Assembly: GCA_947572235.1 (NCBI GenBank)
Contig: CANPBB010000003.1
Coordinates: forward strand, 1 to 64,000
Direction of reading: 5' to 3'
Origin: an uncultured Clostridia bacterium
GTDB taxonomy: Bacteria; Bacillota; Clostridia; Oscillospirales; Oscillospiraceae
DNA length: 64,000 bases
Within the stretch, counting starts at the first letter, position 1; every line of letters begins with the position of its first letter. The notes under the pieces were generated by a model that saw nothing but the letters and a program-made list of their open reading frames with translations, was not told the DNA's origin and made no database searches. The translations under genes and the position numbers were made by a program. Positions 25,160-33,365 of the stretch are shown in pieces.

Positions 25160-26665
25160 TCACCCCAAATGGAACTTGCTCTTCAAGACCACCCGGGCTT
25201 TCTTATAGTAGTACCGCCGCCGGGCCAGCTGCTGGGCCTTGGTGTACAGCGCATCGATCTCGGCGCGGTGGGCGGTGGGGTCGGACTCCCACTGCTCCAC
25301 CTTTTTCCGCGTGGAGGGGAACTGGAGGCAGTAGATCATGGCGTACCACATTTTGCTGTCCGGCTCGTTCTCCCGCTTCCAGTAGGCGCCGAACTGGTCC
25401 TCCATGGAGGCGTACATCACCGCGTCCATCTCCTCGGCGGTGAAGTGGCCCTGCTCGATGGCCATGGGCACAATATCCGTGCCGGGGAGGAAATTCAGGC
25501 CGTGGAGCTGGAGCTCAAAGGGGCCGTGCATCTTCTTCACCAGCCAGTAGGTCTGCTGGAGGTCCTCCAAACTCTCAAAGGGGTGGCGGAGCATGAAGTC
25601 GTAGCTGGCCCAGAACACGCCGGTGTCGTGGATGATTCGGGTGGCCTCGATGATGTCCTCGTTGGTCTCGTAGCGGTGGAACACGTCCCTGCGGATGTGG
25701 GGGGAGCCGGACTGGATGCCCATGATCACCTCGGTGAGGCCCACGCTCTTGAGCTTGCGCAACACCTCCTCATCCACCATCTTGGGGTGGGACCAGATGG
25801 TGAAGGGCAGGTTGATGTGCTTTTTGTACTCCGCCACAAATTCGTCCACCCAGCCGGGGAGATTGGGGAAGATCTCGTCATAGAAGTGGACAAATACCAG
25901 CTTTTTGCAGACTTTTTTGGCGATTTTCAGCTCCTCCATTACGCTGTGCACCGACCGGGTGCGCACGTGCTTCACCCCTTGGGGCAGAAGCCGGGCCAAG
26001 TTGACACAGCAGCAGTAGGAGCAGGTGAAGGGACAGCCGCGGGAGGCGATAACCTCGTAGCTGAGGGTGCTGAGCTGGGGGTCCCCCTCGACGGCCTTGT
26101 CGTGCTCGATGAAGCAGGCCCTCTCGCTGTGAATGGCGGGGAGGCCGTAGGCGTCGATGTCCGCCTCCATTTGGCCGATGTCATTGACCACCGGCTGGCC
26201 GTCCCTCAGGTAGCAGAGGGAGGGGATGGCGCTGTAGTCGCCGCCGGTGCGAAGGGCGTCGGACAGGGCGCAGATGGCGTGCTCACCGTCGGTGCGGATG
26301 GCGAAGTCCCGTCCCTCCCGGCGGAGGAACCGCTGGGGGAACATGGAGGCAAAAGCTCCGCCGAAGGCCAAGGGCAGATCAAGGTTTTGGGTAAGAGCGT
26401 CGATCACCAGCTCGACGGTGTCCAAGTACATGGAGGACATTACGGAGAGGCCCACGAAGAGGGGATTGAAGGAGCGGACCCGCTGAACCAGCAGATCCAG
26501 CTCCTGCTGGGTGGTTTTGGAGGGGTGGACACTGTTGAAGGATTTGTAGAAGATCAGATCCACGTCGTAGCCGCCTTTACGCAGGGCCGTCTCCAAGTAG
26601 CGGACGCCCAAGGCCTTGGTGTTATAGAATGCAATCAGCGCTACGCGGTTGTTGTTTGTTTCCAT
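25160..26665 (-). CDS. B12-binding-type radical SAM enzyme
   Basis: The 501-residue protein has an N-terminal cobalamin-binding-like domain (about 5-150; ALGVRYLETALRKGGYDVDLI, LFVGLSVMSS, FGGAFASMFP) and a radical SAM core with the cluster motif CPFTCSYCC near 200. The C-terminal 130 residues resemble the extra domain of B12-dependent radical SAM proteins. It has no neighbours in an operon. Such enzymes often methylate unactivated carbons or rearrange carbon skeletons, but the substrate is unknown. The histidine expected in canonical B12-binding DxHxxG is not present, so cobalamin may be bound base-off or not at all. Confidence 0.8.
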   Translation of the reverse strand: METNNNRVALIAFYNTKALGVRYLETALRKGGYDVDLIFYKSFNSVHPSKTTQQELDLLVQRVRSFNPLFVGLSVMSSMYLDTVELVIDALTQNLDLPLAFGGAFASMFPQRFLRREGRDFAIRTDGEHAICALSDALRTGGDYSAIPSLCYLRDGQPVVNDIGQMEADIDAYGLPAIHSERACFIEHDKAVEGDPQLSTLSYEVIASRGCPFTCSYCCCVNLARLLPQGVKHVRTRSVHSVMEELKIAKKVCKKLVFVHFYDEIFPNLPGWVDEFVAEYKKHINLPFTIWSHPKMVDEEVLRKLKSVGLTEVIMGIQSGSPHIRRDVFHRYETNEDIIEATRIIHDTGVFWASYDFMLRHPFESLEDLQQTYWLVKKMHGPFELQLHGLNFLPGTDIVPMAIEQGHFTAEEMDAVMYASMEDQFGAYWKRENEPDSKMWYAMIYCLQFPSTRKKVEQWESDPTAHRAEIDALYTKAQQLARRRYYYKKARVVLKSKFHLG

Positions 26666-26692
26666 GGGGGAGGCTCCTTTTTACTGACTTAA

Positions 26693-27035
26693 TGGTTTTA
26701 CAATACGGCGTTTGGAGGAGAAAGTCAAGGGTTTTTTGTTTTTTTTGACGCCGCAGCAGGAGGGCGTCGCGGTGCAGTACCAAGGCTTTTGGGGGCACGG
26801 CCCAGCAGGGCCCCTTGGGAGGATGGGAGAGTGGAGGGGATGGAGGGGGACAGAAAGTAGTACGGTTTTTTGAGGCGTTCCGGCGGACGGGGGACAGCGC
26901 GCCGGGGCGGTGCGCCCTACAAATGAATTTGACGGGAGTGCTTGCAGGGGATCCTTCCGCCGCTATGCGGCGGCTCCCCCCTTAGCGAGGGTGGCAAAGC
27001 GCCACAATTGTTCGGCCCAGTGCGGTGGGTATCGG
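26693..27035. other. Gene-free repeat-rich stretch after the radical SAM gene
   Basis: GC-rich sequence without a credible gene. It contains a CCGCCGCTATGCGGCGG hairpin near 26955-26972. It belongs to the 1.3-kb gene-free block that ends at 28021. Confidence 0.6.
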
Positions 27036-27385
27036 TAGAAGGGGCGCACATTGTGCGCCCCTTCTACCATCGTCAGGCGCGGCGGTATTTGCGATACCAA
27101 GCCGGCGATTCGACCTCCAAGTTTCGGGGGCAGGTCGTGGCGGGAGAGGCGGAGCGGCAGTGGCGGTTTATCACAAGGCTAAAGACGGAGGGGCGCTTTC
27201 GGGATACCTTTATCTGTGTGAGAACCACTGCCGCTGCGGCCGACGCGATAGACTAAATTTCCGCACCAGCCTACTGAAGGGCCGTCGTAGTTTGGGGTTC
27301 TTAGGGGTTGGGCGTAAGGACTGTGCCCCTGAAAGGGGATAAAGTCCGCCGGCTTGTCCCCTAATAACGCTTTTTGCCCGCTTTT
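27036..27385 (+). repeat. Long structured dispersed element, copy 1
   Basis: This starts with a 33-bp palindrome (27036-27068; arms GTAGAAGGGGCGCACA). About 300 bp follow that align along their length with the minus strand of 57005-57372. Shared landmarks are CGGGGGCA, GCGGCA, CTAAAGACGG, GGTTCTTAGGGG, CTGTGCCCC and TAAAGTCCGCCGGC. A nested stem is conserved: TTAGGGG (27301-27307) with CCCCTAA (27358-27364), inside it GGACT (27318-27322) with AGTCC (27343-27347), and inside that CCCC/GGGG. Reading frames through the two copies do not stay in register, so it is probably not a gene. Confidence 0.7.
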
Positions 27386-27536
27386 CTCGCGCGAGAAAGG
27401 CGGGGCGCCGGAGGGCGAAGGCCCCGCCCGGTTCCGCGCCGGGGCGGCGCGGCAGCGGGGCATTGAAAGTACCCCATACTGCCAACAGAGGTTCTTGCGG
27501 CGGGCAGCGCAAAGGGCCAAGGGCAAAAAAATAACG

Positions 27537-27641
27537 TGCCTGGTCAGGCACATAAAAACACCGCGCCCATCAGGCGCAAAAATAGGAATGACCCTCAACC
27601 GCTCTGCGCGTACGGCGCAAATCCAGTTGAGGGTCATTCCT
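27537..27641. repeat. Three consecutive hairpins
   Basis: GTGCCTG/CAGGCAC (27537-27552), GCGCC/GGCGC (27563-27577) and a perfect 16-bp stem AGGAATGACCCTCAAC (27584-27599, partner 27626-27641) follow one another, separated by A-rich linkers. The outer 16-bp stem encloses another small GCGC hairpin. No poly-T follows, so this is not an ordinary terminator. The remaining sequence to 27940 contains nothing I recognise. Confidence 0.65.
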
Positions 27642-27945
27642 CAGAATCCTTATTATCTAACATCCATGGTTACCTCACTTTCGTTAGATTCCCTATACAC
27701 CTTCCGCTCCGCCGCTCAAAACGCATGTCCGCGATCATCTCTTGCCCCGGCCTCCGCCGCAGGCCCCTGTACATCGGGTGGTGGGATCGGCTGCTTTCCT
27801 TCGCCGGGAGCTCGGTGTCCTATGCGAATGGATTAGTACATTGGACTCACCCTTTCTGAACATAATATACTATAAAGTTTTTCTGTTGTCAATACTTTTT
27901 ATGAAAAATATCTATAAAAATTTTGAAGGGAGGCAGGCTCCTCTC

Positions 27946-27974
27946 TTGCGCGGCGGGGCGGGCTGTGGTACAAT
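27946..27974 (+). promoter_or_regulatory. Promoter of the phosphodiesterase gene
   Basis: TTGCGC (27946-27951), 17 bp, TACAAT (27969-27974), with the run TGGTACAATAGCCCAAA, which recurs almost unchanged at the promoter of the hydrolase gene (36131-36159). Confidence 0.7.
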
Positions 27975-28021
27975 AGCCCAAAATGGTTAAAATTAACGCT
28001 TCTATAAGGAGAATACACCCT

Positions 28022-28588
28022 ATGAAACTGCTGATTGCTTCCGATATCCATGGCTCCGCCCACTACTGTGCCCAGCTGATGGCCCAGATTGAAGCGGAAA
28101 ATCCGGATCAGGTGCTGCTGCTGGGGGATCTGCTCTACCATGGCCCTCGGAACGCTCTGCCGGAGGAGTACGACTGCCCCAAGGCCTATGATATGCTCAA
28201 CGGCATCAAGGAGCGAATTGTGGCGGTGCGGGGAAACTGCGACAGTGAGGTGGACCAGATGGTACTGGAGTTCCCCATTATGGCCGACTACGCCCTCTTG
28301 GAGGCCGACGGCGTGGTCCTTTACGCGACACACGGACACCTGTGGAATGAGATGTACCTGCCGCCTATGCGGGAAGGGACGGTGCTGCTCAACGGACACA
28401 CCCATGTCCCCGCCTGTACGCCCCACGGCAGCTATGTCTATATGAACCCAGGCTCCGTCTCCATTCCCAAGGGGGGCAGCCGGCACAGCTATATGACCTT
28501 GGAAAACGGGGTATTCCAGTGGAAAGATTTGGAGGGCACGGTATATCAGGAGTATCACGCGCAGCAGGCAGGCCCCTCGCGGCCTTAG
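28022..28588 (+). CDS. YfcE-type metallophosphoesterase
   Basis: The 188-residue protein has the calcineurin-like phosphodiesterase motifs: ASDIHGS (residues 6-12), LLGDLLYHGPRN, VRGNCDSEVD, THGH, and GHTHVP with a final GSVSIPKGGSRHSYM. These bind two metals and hydrolyse phosphodiesters. The closest named relative by pattern is E. coli YfcE, whose natural substrate is not settled. ATG at 28022 follows AAGGAG. It is followed after 28 bp by the SnoaL-like gene, probably co-transcribed. Confidence 0.9.
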   Translation: MKLLIASDIHGSAHYCAQLMAQIEAENPDQVLLLGDLLYHGPRNALPEEYDCPKAYDMLNGIKERIVAVRGNCDSEVDQMVLEFPIMADYALLEADGVVLYATHGHLWNEMYLPPMREGTVLLNGHTHVPACTPHGSYVYMNPGSVSIPKGGSRHSYMTLENGVFQWKDLEGTVYQEYHAQQAGPSRP

Positions 28589-28616
28589 GAAGGCCTCGGG
28601 AAGGGGAGGAGGCTTT

Positions 28617-28970
28617 ATGCTGAGACCAAGAGAGGTCGTAGAACGCTGGGTAGCGGCGTTTAACGCAGGAGATGCGGAGACCATCGCCGGACTGTACCAC
28701 GAGGACGCGATCAATCATCAGGTAGCCAACGAGCCGGTAGCGGGCCGGGAGAATATCAAAAAGATGTTTCAGGATGAGTTTTCTGCCGCAGAGATGGTCT
28801 GCATCGCAGAGAACCTCTTCGAGGACGGACAGTGGGCAATCTTAGAGTGGCGGGACCCCTTAGGTCTCCGAGGCTGCGGTTTCTTTCAGGTAACAGACGA
28901 GAAGATCCGCTTCCAGCGGGGCTACTGGGACAAGCTGTCCTTCTTAAAGCTGCACAACCTCCCCATATAA
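28617..28970 (+). CDS. SnoaL/NTF2-like small protein
   Basis: The 117-residue protein fits the NTF2-like cone fold: VVERWVAAFNAGDAETIAGLYHEDAINHQVANEPVAGRENI at the N-terminus, then a beta-sheet-rich C-terminal half. Family members are polyketide cyclases, dehydratases or ligand-binding proteins; the catalytic residues here (the histidine and aspartates around 26-40) do not define a reaction. It is downstream of the phosphodiesterase with a good GGGGAGGAGG ribosome site. Confidence 0.8.
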   Translation: MLRPREVVERWVAAFNAGDAETIAGLYHEDAINHQVANEPVAGRENIKKMFQDEFSAAEMVCIAENLFEDGQWAILEWRDPLGLRGCGFFQVTDEKIRFQRGYWDKLSFLKLHNLPI

Positions 28971-29373
28971 CCCCGCAGGGCAGGGGGTATCCAAGGGAGG
29001 CGCAGCCCCCGCGGTTTTGTTTGCCGAAGCGGACGAAAAATGGTATTTTCGTTATTCCCGGCGCCACTTGGTCAACATGGTCGGCGGGGCCTGCGCTAAA
29101 AATATGCCGCTGGCATATTTTCTTAACGCTGCGGTTTCGGAAAAATCCCCCGCCCCCGCGCCGCGGGCGCGCCCACCAGTCCGCGGGCTGGCCGCGCCGA
29201 ATGGCGCGTACAAGCGTTTTGGACATTGGCCAAAACTTGGGCGCAAAGGCGGATTCATTCCGCCTGCGCAAGTCAAAGCAAAAAGAGATCCCCGCTGGGC
29301 CGCAGACCCAGCGGGGCGGAATCTGAAGGGGGGGGACGAAGTCCCCTCTTTAAAATACAAAAAGGAGTACACC
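28971..29373. repeat. Hairpin-rich intergenic block
   Basis: Contains AAAATATGCC/GGCATATTTT (about 29099-29122), several GCGC stems around 29155-29215, and CCCCGCTGGG/CCCAGCGGGG (29290-29316), ending with GGGGGACGAAGTCCCC before the next ribosome site. The TTTCGGAAAAATC segment resembles part of the mosaic repeat family. The plus-strand frame through it is continuous with the next gene but has the composition of repeats, not protein. Confidence 0.6.
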
Positions 29374-30540
29374 ATGTCAGCTTTTTTTGAAAATTTCGGG
29401 CTGAGCGAGCTGGTGGCCAAGCCGGAGGACGCCTTCCGGCTGGCAACCTTGGCCAGCGTGGAGGGGCAGCGGATTCCCGGCTACGGCGGCGAGTACTGCC
29501 GCTGCCGGCTGGGGGACGCCATTGTGAATGTGCGCCTGCGCCAAGACAGCGAGACTGGTGAGTCGGAGCTCTTGGGGATGGATACCCACGGGGCGTCGGA
29601 CTGCCTGTGGGCGTGCGAGGCGGCGGATGATCTGACGCCGGCGCACTACGATAAGCTGAGCCGGCGGCTGCTGGTCACAGGAAACTCCGGGGCGGCGGCG
29701 GTGGTGGAGATCGTCAACGCCGACGTGCTGCCCGGGATCTGGCCGGGGACGGCCCTGCGGCTGAATATGGCCGGGTTTCCCAAGGAGATCACCTATCTGC
29801 CCGCCGAGGAGGCGGAGACGCCCCGGCAGGTGGAGGAGGGCGTCCTGCTGGAGAAGGGCGGCCTCTTTGCCTGCGGCTATGCCGGGGAGGATGTTCCGGA
29901 GGAGGAGCGGAATCTGACGCGGCTCTTCGGCGTGGTGAAGGATGTGCGGGTGGGGGAGACCTACATGGGCATGGAGCTTATGACCACCTTTGTCCGGGCC
30001 ACGGTGGAGACGGCGCTGGGGGATGTGGAGCTGTGCCACACGGCGGAGCTGGTGGCCGAGGAGCAGCGGGACTTGGTGAAAGTCGGCGCGGCGGTATCCG
30101 CGCTGTGCGTCCTCAGCGGCGACGCGGCGGCGGGGGACTGGGCCGGCGGCATCGTCTACGATGAGCAGAGTGATCTGCTGGCGCTGCGCTGGTTCTTCGA
30201 GGAAGGGGACGCAGACCGGCTCCGGCCCATTCTGCACAGCGAGTGCGTCTATGACTCCAACCGGGCCGAGGGCCGGATCCACGGGGCGGAGAGCGTGATG
30301 GCTCTGCTGAAGGACGTGGAGGCGGCGCTGACACCGGAGAGCTGCTACTTCGCCCGCTTGGCCCATCTGACGGAGAGCACAGAGGGCCTCCCCTACAGCC
30401 GCGGGAAAGCCTGCCTGGCCTTGGCCCAGGGCGGGCCGGAGCAGTATGTTGCGCTGTGCTTCTTGGAGCTGGACAGTGTGGGGCGGATCAAGGGGATCCA
30501 CCTCAGCGGAGACGGGCGGTACGCCTTTGCGCTCGATTAG
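29374..30540 (+). CDS. Protein of unknown function with NTF2-like C-terminal part
   Basis: The 388-residue soluble protein is not recognised as a whole. Residues 1-250 have a beta-rich pattern with many acidic residues and no obvious motif. The last 120 residues (SDLLALRWFFEEGDADRLRPILHSECVYDSNRAEGRIHGAESVMALLKDVEAAL and onward) resemble an NTF2/SnoaL-like fold, similar in type to the small protein encoded two genes upstream. ATG at 29374 follows AAAGGAG. No signal peptide or membrane segment is present. It may bind a small ligand; this is inference. Confidence 0.6.
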   Translation: MSAFFENFGLSELVAKPEDAFRLATLASVEGQRIPGYGGEYCRCRLGDAIVNVRLRQDSETGESELLGMDTHGASDCLWACEAADDLTPAHYDKLSRRLLVTGNSGAAAVVEIVNADVLPGIWPGTALRLNMAGFPKEITYLPAEEAETPRQVEEGVLLEKGGLFACGYAGEDVPEEERNLTRLFGVVKDVRVGETYMGMELMTTFVRATVETALGDVELCHTAELVAEEQRDLVKVGAAVSALCVLSGDAAAGDWAGGIVYDEQSDLLALRWFFEEGDADRLRPILHSECVYDSNRAEGRIHGAESVMALLKDVEAALTPESCYFARLAHLTESTEGLPYSRGKACLALAQGGPEQYVALCFLELDSVGRIKGIHLSGDGRYAFALD

Positions 30541-30594
30541 ACCGTCCCGCGGCGCAAAAGCTCTTCCTTTACTATTACGATAGCGGAGACAAAA

Positions 30595-30636
30595 GGGCCT
30601 TCTGCCGGCGGTGCGGGTACTGCCGGCAGAAGGCCC
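30595..30636 (-). terminator. Strong hairpin between the unknown gene and livJ
   Basis: Perfect 15-bp stem (GGGCCTTCTGCCGGC, 30595-30609, partner 30622-30636) with a 12-nt loop. The T-rich side is on the minus strand (TTTTGTC), while both flanking genes are on the plus strand. It may stop antisense transcription or work as a plus-strand terminator without a good U-tract. Confidence 0.55.
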
Positions 30637-30860
30637 GATACCGTCCACGGGCCGGCGGAGCGGGGCAGCGGCTATGAATGTCCTTCACACTTATATGAGA
30701 AAGTGTAATGGTCAAAAAGCAGAAACCAGCCGCGGACCGCAGGGCAGCCAGGGAGAAAAACTTGTAATGCCGTGATTTATTTTCCGCAAACGGGCCAGTC
30801 CATGTGGAATGATACCAAATCGGGCAGGGGTATTGTGAAAAATTGCGGACAGATTGACCA

Positions 30861-30889
30861 TTGACTTTGTTATAATGAGGATTTATCAT
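30861..30889 (+). promoter_or_regulatory. livJ promoter candidate
   Basis: TTGACT (30861-30866), 17 bp, TATCAT (30884-30889), the same boxes as in the histidine operon promoter. A TATAAT at 30871-30876 lies inside the spacer and may serve a second start. The leader to the livJ ribosome site is about 70 nt without clear riboswitch structure. Confidence 0.55.
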
Positions 30890-30978
30890 AGACCAGACGC
30901 GAAACGTGTCATCTTGTCCGTCTCCGGTGGATTGGCGGAGGCGGGCCGTATCCCATTTGAAAAGGAGTTTTGTTCAGT

Positions 30979-32229
30979 ATGAAAAAGTTTTTAGCCCTGC
31001 TCATGGCCGCCGCAATGGTGCTGGCCATGGCCGCCTGCGGCAACAACGCCAACAACGGCGGCAGCAACGCCAACAACGGCGGCAGCAACGCCAACAGCGG
31101 CGGCAATACCGGCGGCCAGAGCGATGCCGGCAATACCAACGGCGGCGACAGCACCGGCGCCGTGACGCTGAAGATCGGCGGCATCGGGCCCCTCACCGGC
31201 GACGCCGCCATCTACGGCAACGCCACCTACTGGGGCGCCCAGGTGGCCGTGGACGAGATCAACGCCATGCAGAGCGATATCAAGATCGAGTACAAGTTCG
31301 AGGACGACGAGCACGATGGCGAGAAGGCCATCAACGCTTACCGCAGCCTCCAGGACTGGGATGTGGACGTAATCTATGGCTGCACCACCTCCGCCCCCTG
31401 CTTGGCCGTGGCCGGCGAGACCTTCGCCGACCGGTACTTCCAGCTGACCCCCTCCGCCTCCTCTACCGATGTCACCGCCGGCCGGGACAACGTGTTCCAG
31501 ATCTGCTTTACCGACCCCAACCAGGGCGTCACCGCCGCTAAGTACATCGCTGAGAACAAGATGGCCACCAAGATCGCCGTAATCTACAACAACGCTGATG
31601 CCTACTCCACCGGCATCTACGAAGCCTTTGCCGCCGAGGCCCCCAATCAGGGCTTGGAGGTGGTATCCGTGTCCACCTTTGCCGACGACAAGAACCCCGA
31701 CTTCTCCGTGCAGGTCCGCGACGCCCAGTCCGCCGGCGCCGAGCTGGTGTTCCTGCCCATCTACTACACCCCCGCCTCCAACATCCTCAAGCAGGCCAAG
31801 GACATCGGCTATGCCCCCAAGTTCTTTGGCGCGGACGGCATGGACGGCATCCTGACCATGGAGGGCTTTGATCTGAGCCTGGCCGAGGGCCTGATGCTGA
31901 TGACCCCCTTCAACGCCTACGCCACCGATGAGCGCACGGTCACCTTCATCGACAGCTACAAGAAGCTCTCCAACGGCGTGGAGCCCAACCAGTTTGCCGC
32001 CGACGGCTACGACTGCGTCTACGCCATCTATGAGGCCGCCAAGAAGGCTGGCATCAACGACGGCATGAGCCACGAGGACATCTGCACCGCCCTGATCTCC
32101 GCCTTCACCGACAGCGGCTTCAGCGTGGACGGCCTCACTGGCTCCGGCATGACTTGGAACACCAGCGGCGAGGTCTCCAAGGAGCCTGTGGCTGTGGTGA
32201 TCGAGAATGGCATCTACGTCAACATGTAA
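30979..32229 (+). CDS. livJ: Branched-chain amino acid ABC transporter, substrate-binding lipoprotein
   Basis: The 416-residue lipoprotein has a lipobox ending MAAC with the modified cysteine at residue 20, an Asn/Gly/Ser-rich linker (about 21-60) built from imperfect 21-bp DNA repeats, and a periplasmic-binding fold type I domain (IGGIGPLTGDAAIYGNATYWGAQVAVDEIN onward). It captures leucine, isoleucine, valine or a related amino acid outside the cell and delivers it to LivHM. ATG at 30979 follows AAAGGAG. It is first in a five-gene operon and is separated from livH by a stabilising hairpin. Confidence 0.93.
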   Translation: MKKFLALLMAAAMVLAMAACGNNANNGGSNANNGGSNANSGGNTGGQSDAGNTNGGDSTGAVTLKIGGIGPLTGDAAIYGNATYWGAQVAVDEINAMQSDIKIEYKFEDDEHDGEKAINAYRSLQDWDVDVIYGCTTSAPCLAVAGETFADRYFQLTPSASSTDVTAGRDNVFQICFTDPNQGVTAAKYIAENKMATKIAVIYNNADAYSTGIYEAFAAEAPNQGLEVVSVSTFADDKNPDFSVQVRDAQSAGAELVFLPIYYTPASNILKQAKDIGYAPKFFGADGMDGILTMEGFDLSLAEGLMLMTPFNAYATDERTVTFIDSYKKLSNGVEPNQFAADGYDCVYAIYEAAKKAGINDGMSHEDICTALISAFTDSGFSVDGLTGSGMTWNTSGEVSKEPVAVVIENGIYVNM

Positions 32230-32264
32230 ATTAGGGGAACGATCTCTCCTAAGCGCGAATCCCA

Positions 32265-32297
32265 AGAGGAGGGCCGCCGCTCTGACGGCCCTCCTCT
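32265..32297 (+). promoter_or_regulatory. Intercistronic hairpin between livJ and livH
   Basis: AGAGGAGGGCCG (32265-32276) pairs with CGGCCCTCCTCT (32286-32297), with no T-tract after it. In operons of binding-protein transporters such hairpins protect the upstream mRNA or partly terminate, so that the binding protein is made in excess over the membrane parts. That function is inferred. Confidence 0.7.
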
Positions 32298-32464
32298 CCG
32301 GCCTATTCAGAGGCGCGGAATCTGATATGGCGGAAAAGTCCACAACGGCAAAGCAGCCCTGCCTGTTGCGGTTTTTTCTGCCGTATCAGTCTGTTTGAGA
32401 GGCTCCGGCAATTCCTCCTAAAATTGCTGGAATTGTGCGAAAAAGAGTAAAAAGAGGTGTGTCT

Positions 32465-33355
32465 ATGTCCTTTCTCTCCAATGTGATCAGCGGGATCAGC
32501 TTAGGCAGCATCTACGCGATCATCGCTCTGGGCTACACCATGGTCTACGGCATCGCCAAGATGCTGAACTTCGCCCACGGCGACGTGATCATGGTGGGGG
32601 CCTATGTGTGCTTCTTCGCCGTGAGCGCCTACAACCTGCCCCCTGTTATCGGTGTGCTGCTGGCGGTGGCGCTGTGCACGGCCTTGGGTATGCTTATTGA
32701 GCGGATGGCCTACAAGCCCCTGCGCCAGGCCCCGTCTTTGGCGGTGCTGATTACCGCCATCGGCGTCAGCTACTTCCTCCAGAACGCGGCCCTGCTCTGG
32801 TGGGGCAGCGACCCCAAGAAGTTCCCCGCCTTCATCGTGGTGGGGGAACAAAACGGCGTCAGCCTCTTTGGTGGTCAGCTGCGCATCACCTATGTGGCCA
32901 TCGTCACGGTAGTGGCCTGTGTGGCCATCATGGCGGGGCTTATCGCCTTCACCGGCAAGACCAAGATGGGCAAGGCCATGCGGGCCTGTTCCGAGGACAA
33001 GGGCGCGGCCCAGCTCATGGGCATCAACGTCAACGCTACCATCTCCATGACCTTTGCCATCGGCTCCGCCTTGGCCGCCATCGCCGGGGTGCTCATGTGC
33101 TCCGCCTATGATACCCTTCTGCCCACCACCGGCTCCATGCCCGGCATCAAGGCCTTTACCGCCGCGGTGTTCGGAGGCATCGGCTCCATCCCCGGGGCCT
33201 TTTTGGGCGGACTGCTCTTGGGTGTGATCCAGATCTTCACCCAAGCCTACCTCTCCCAAGAGCTGGCCGACGCCATTGTCTTCGCGGTGCTGATCGTGGT
33301 GCTGCTGGTGAAGCCCACGGGCCTGTTGGGCAAGCAGATTCAGGAGAAAGTGTGA
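32465..33355 (+). CDS. livH: Branched-chain amino acid ABC transporter permease LivH
   Basis: The 296-residue permease has about eight membrane helices and family signatures such as GSIYAIIALGYTMVYGIAKMLNFAHGD near the start and AVFGGIGSIPGAFLGGLLLG in the C-terminal half, the coupling region that contacts the ATPases. ATG at 32465 follows AGAGGTG; the upstream ten in-frame residues are highly basic and unlikely. It forms the membrane channel together with LivM. Confidence 0.94.
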   Translation: MSFLSNVISGISLGSIYAIIALGYTMVYGIAKMLNFAHGDVIMVGAYVCFFAVSAYNLPPVIGVLLAVALCTALGMLIERMAYKPLRQAPSLAVLITAIGVSYFLQNAALLWWGSDPKKFPAFIVVGEQNGVSLFGGQLRITYVAIVTVVACVAIMAGLIAFTGKTKMGKAMRACSEDKGAAQLMGINVNATISMTFAIGSALAAIAGVLMCSAYDTLLPTTGSMPGIKAFTAAVFGGIGSIPGAFLGGLLLGVIQIFTQAYLSQELADAIVFAVLIVVLLVKPTGLLGKQIQEKV

Positions 33356-33365
33356 GGTAGCAGGT

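Noticed and set aside
25136..26692. 518-residue plus-strand ORF opposite the radical SAM gene
   Set aside because: It is an antisense shadow: low-complexity Val/Gly/His-rich product, no ribosome site, while the minus frame has the CxxxCxxC cluster motif and B12-like domain.
27025..27342. 105-residue ORF in the long structured element, with a weakly similar ORF in copy 2
   Set aside because: The two copies do not keep the same frame over their length and conservation follows base-paired segments, which points to RNA structure and not to protein.
30595..30636. Transcription attenuator for livJ
   Set aside because: The hairpin is about 225 nt upstream of the livJ promoter boxes and outside its transcript, so it cannot attenuate that operon.
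31030..31120. CRISPR-like or minisatellite array in the livJ linker
   Set aside because: The 21-bp repeats are in frame, encode the Asn/Gly/Ser linker of a lipoprotein and lack unique spacers.
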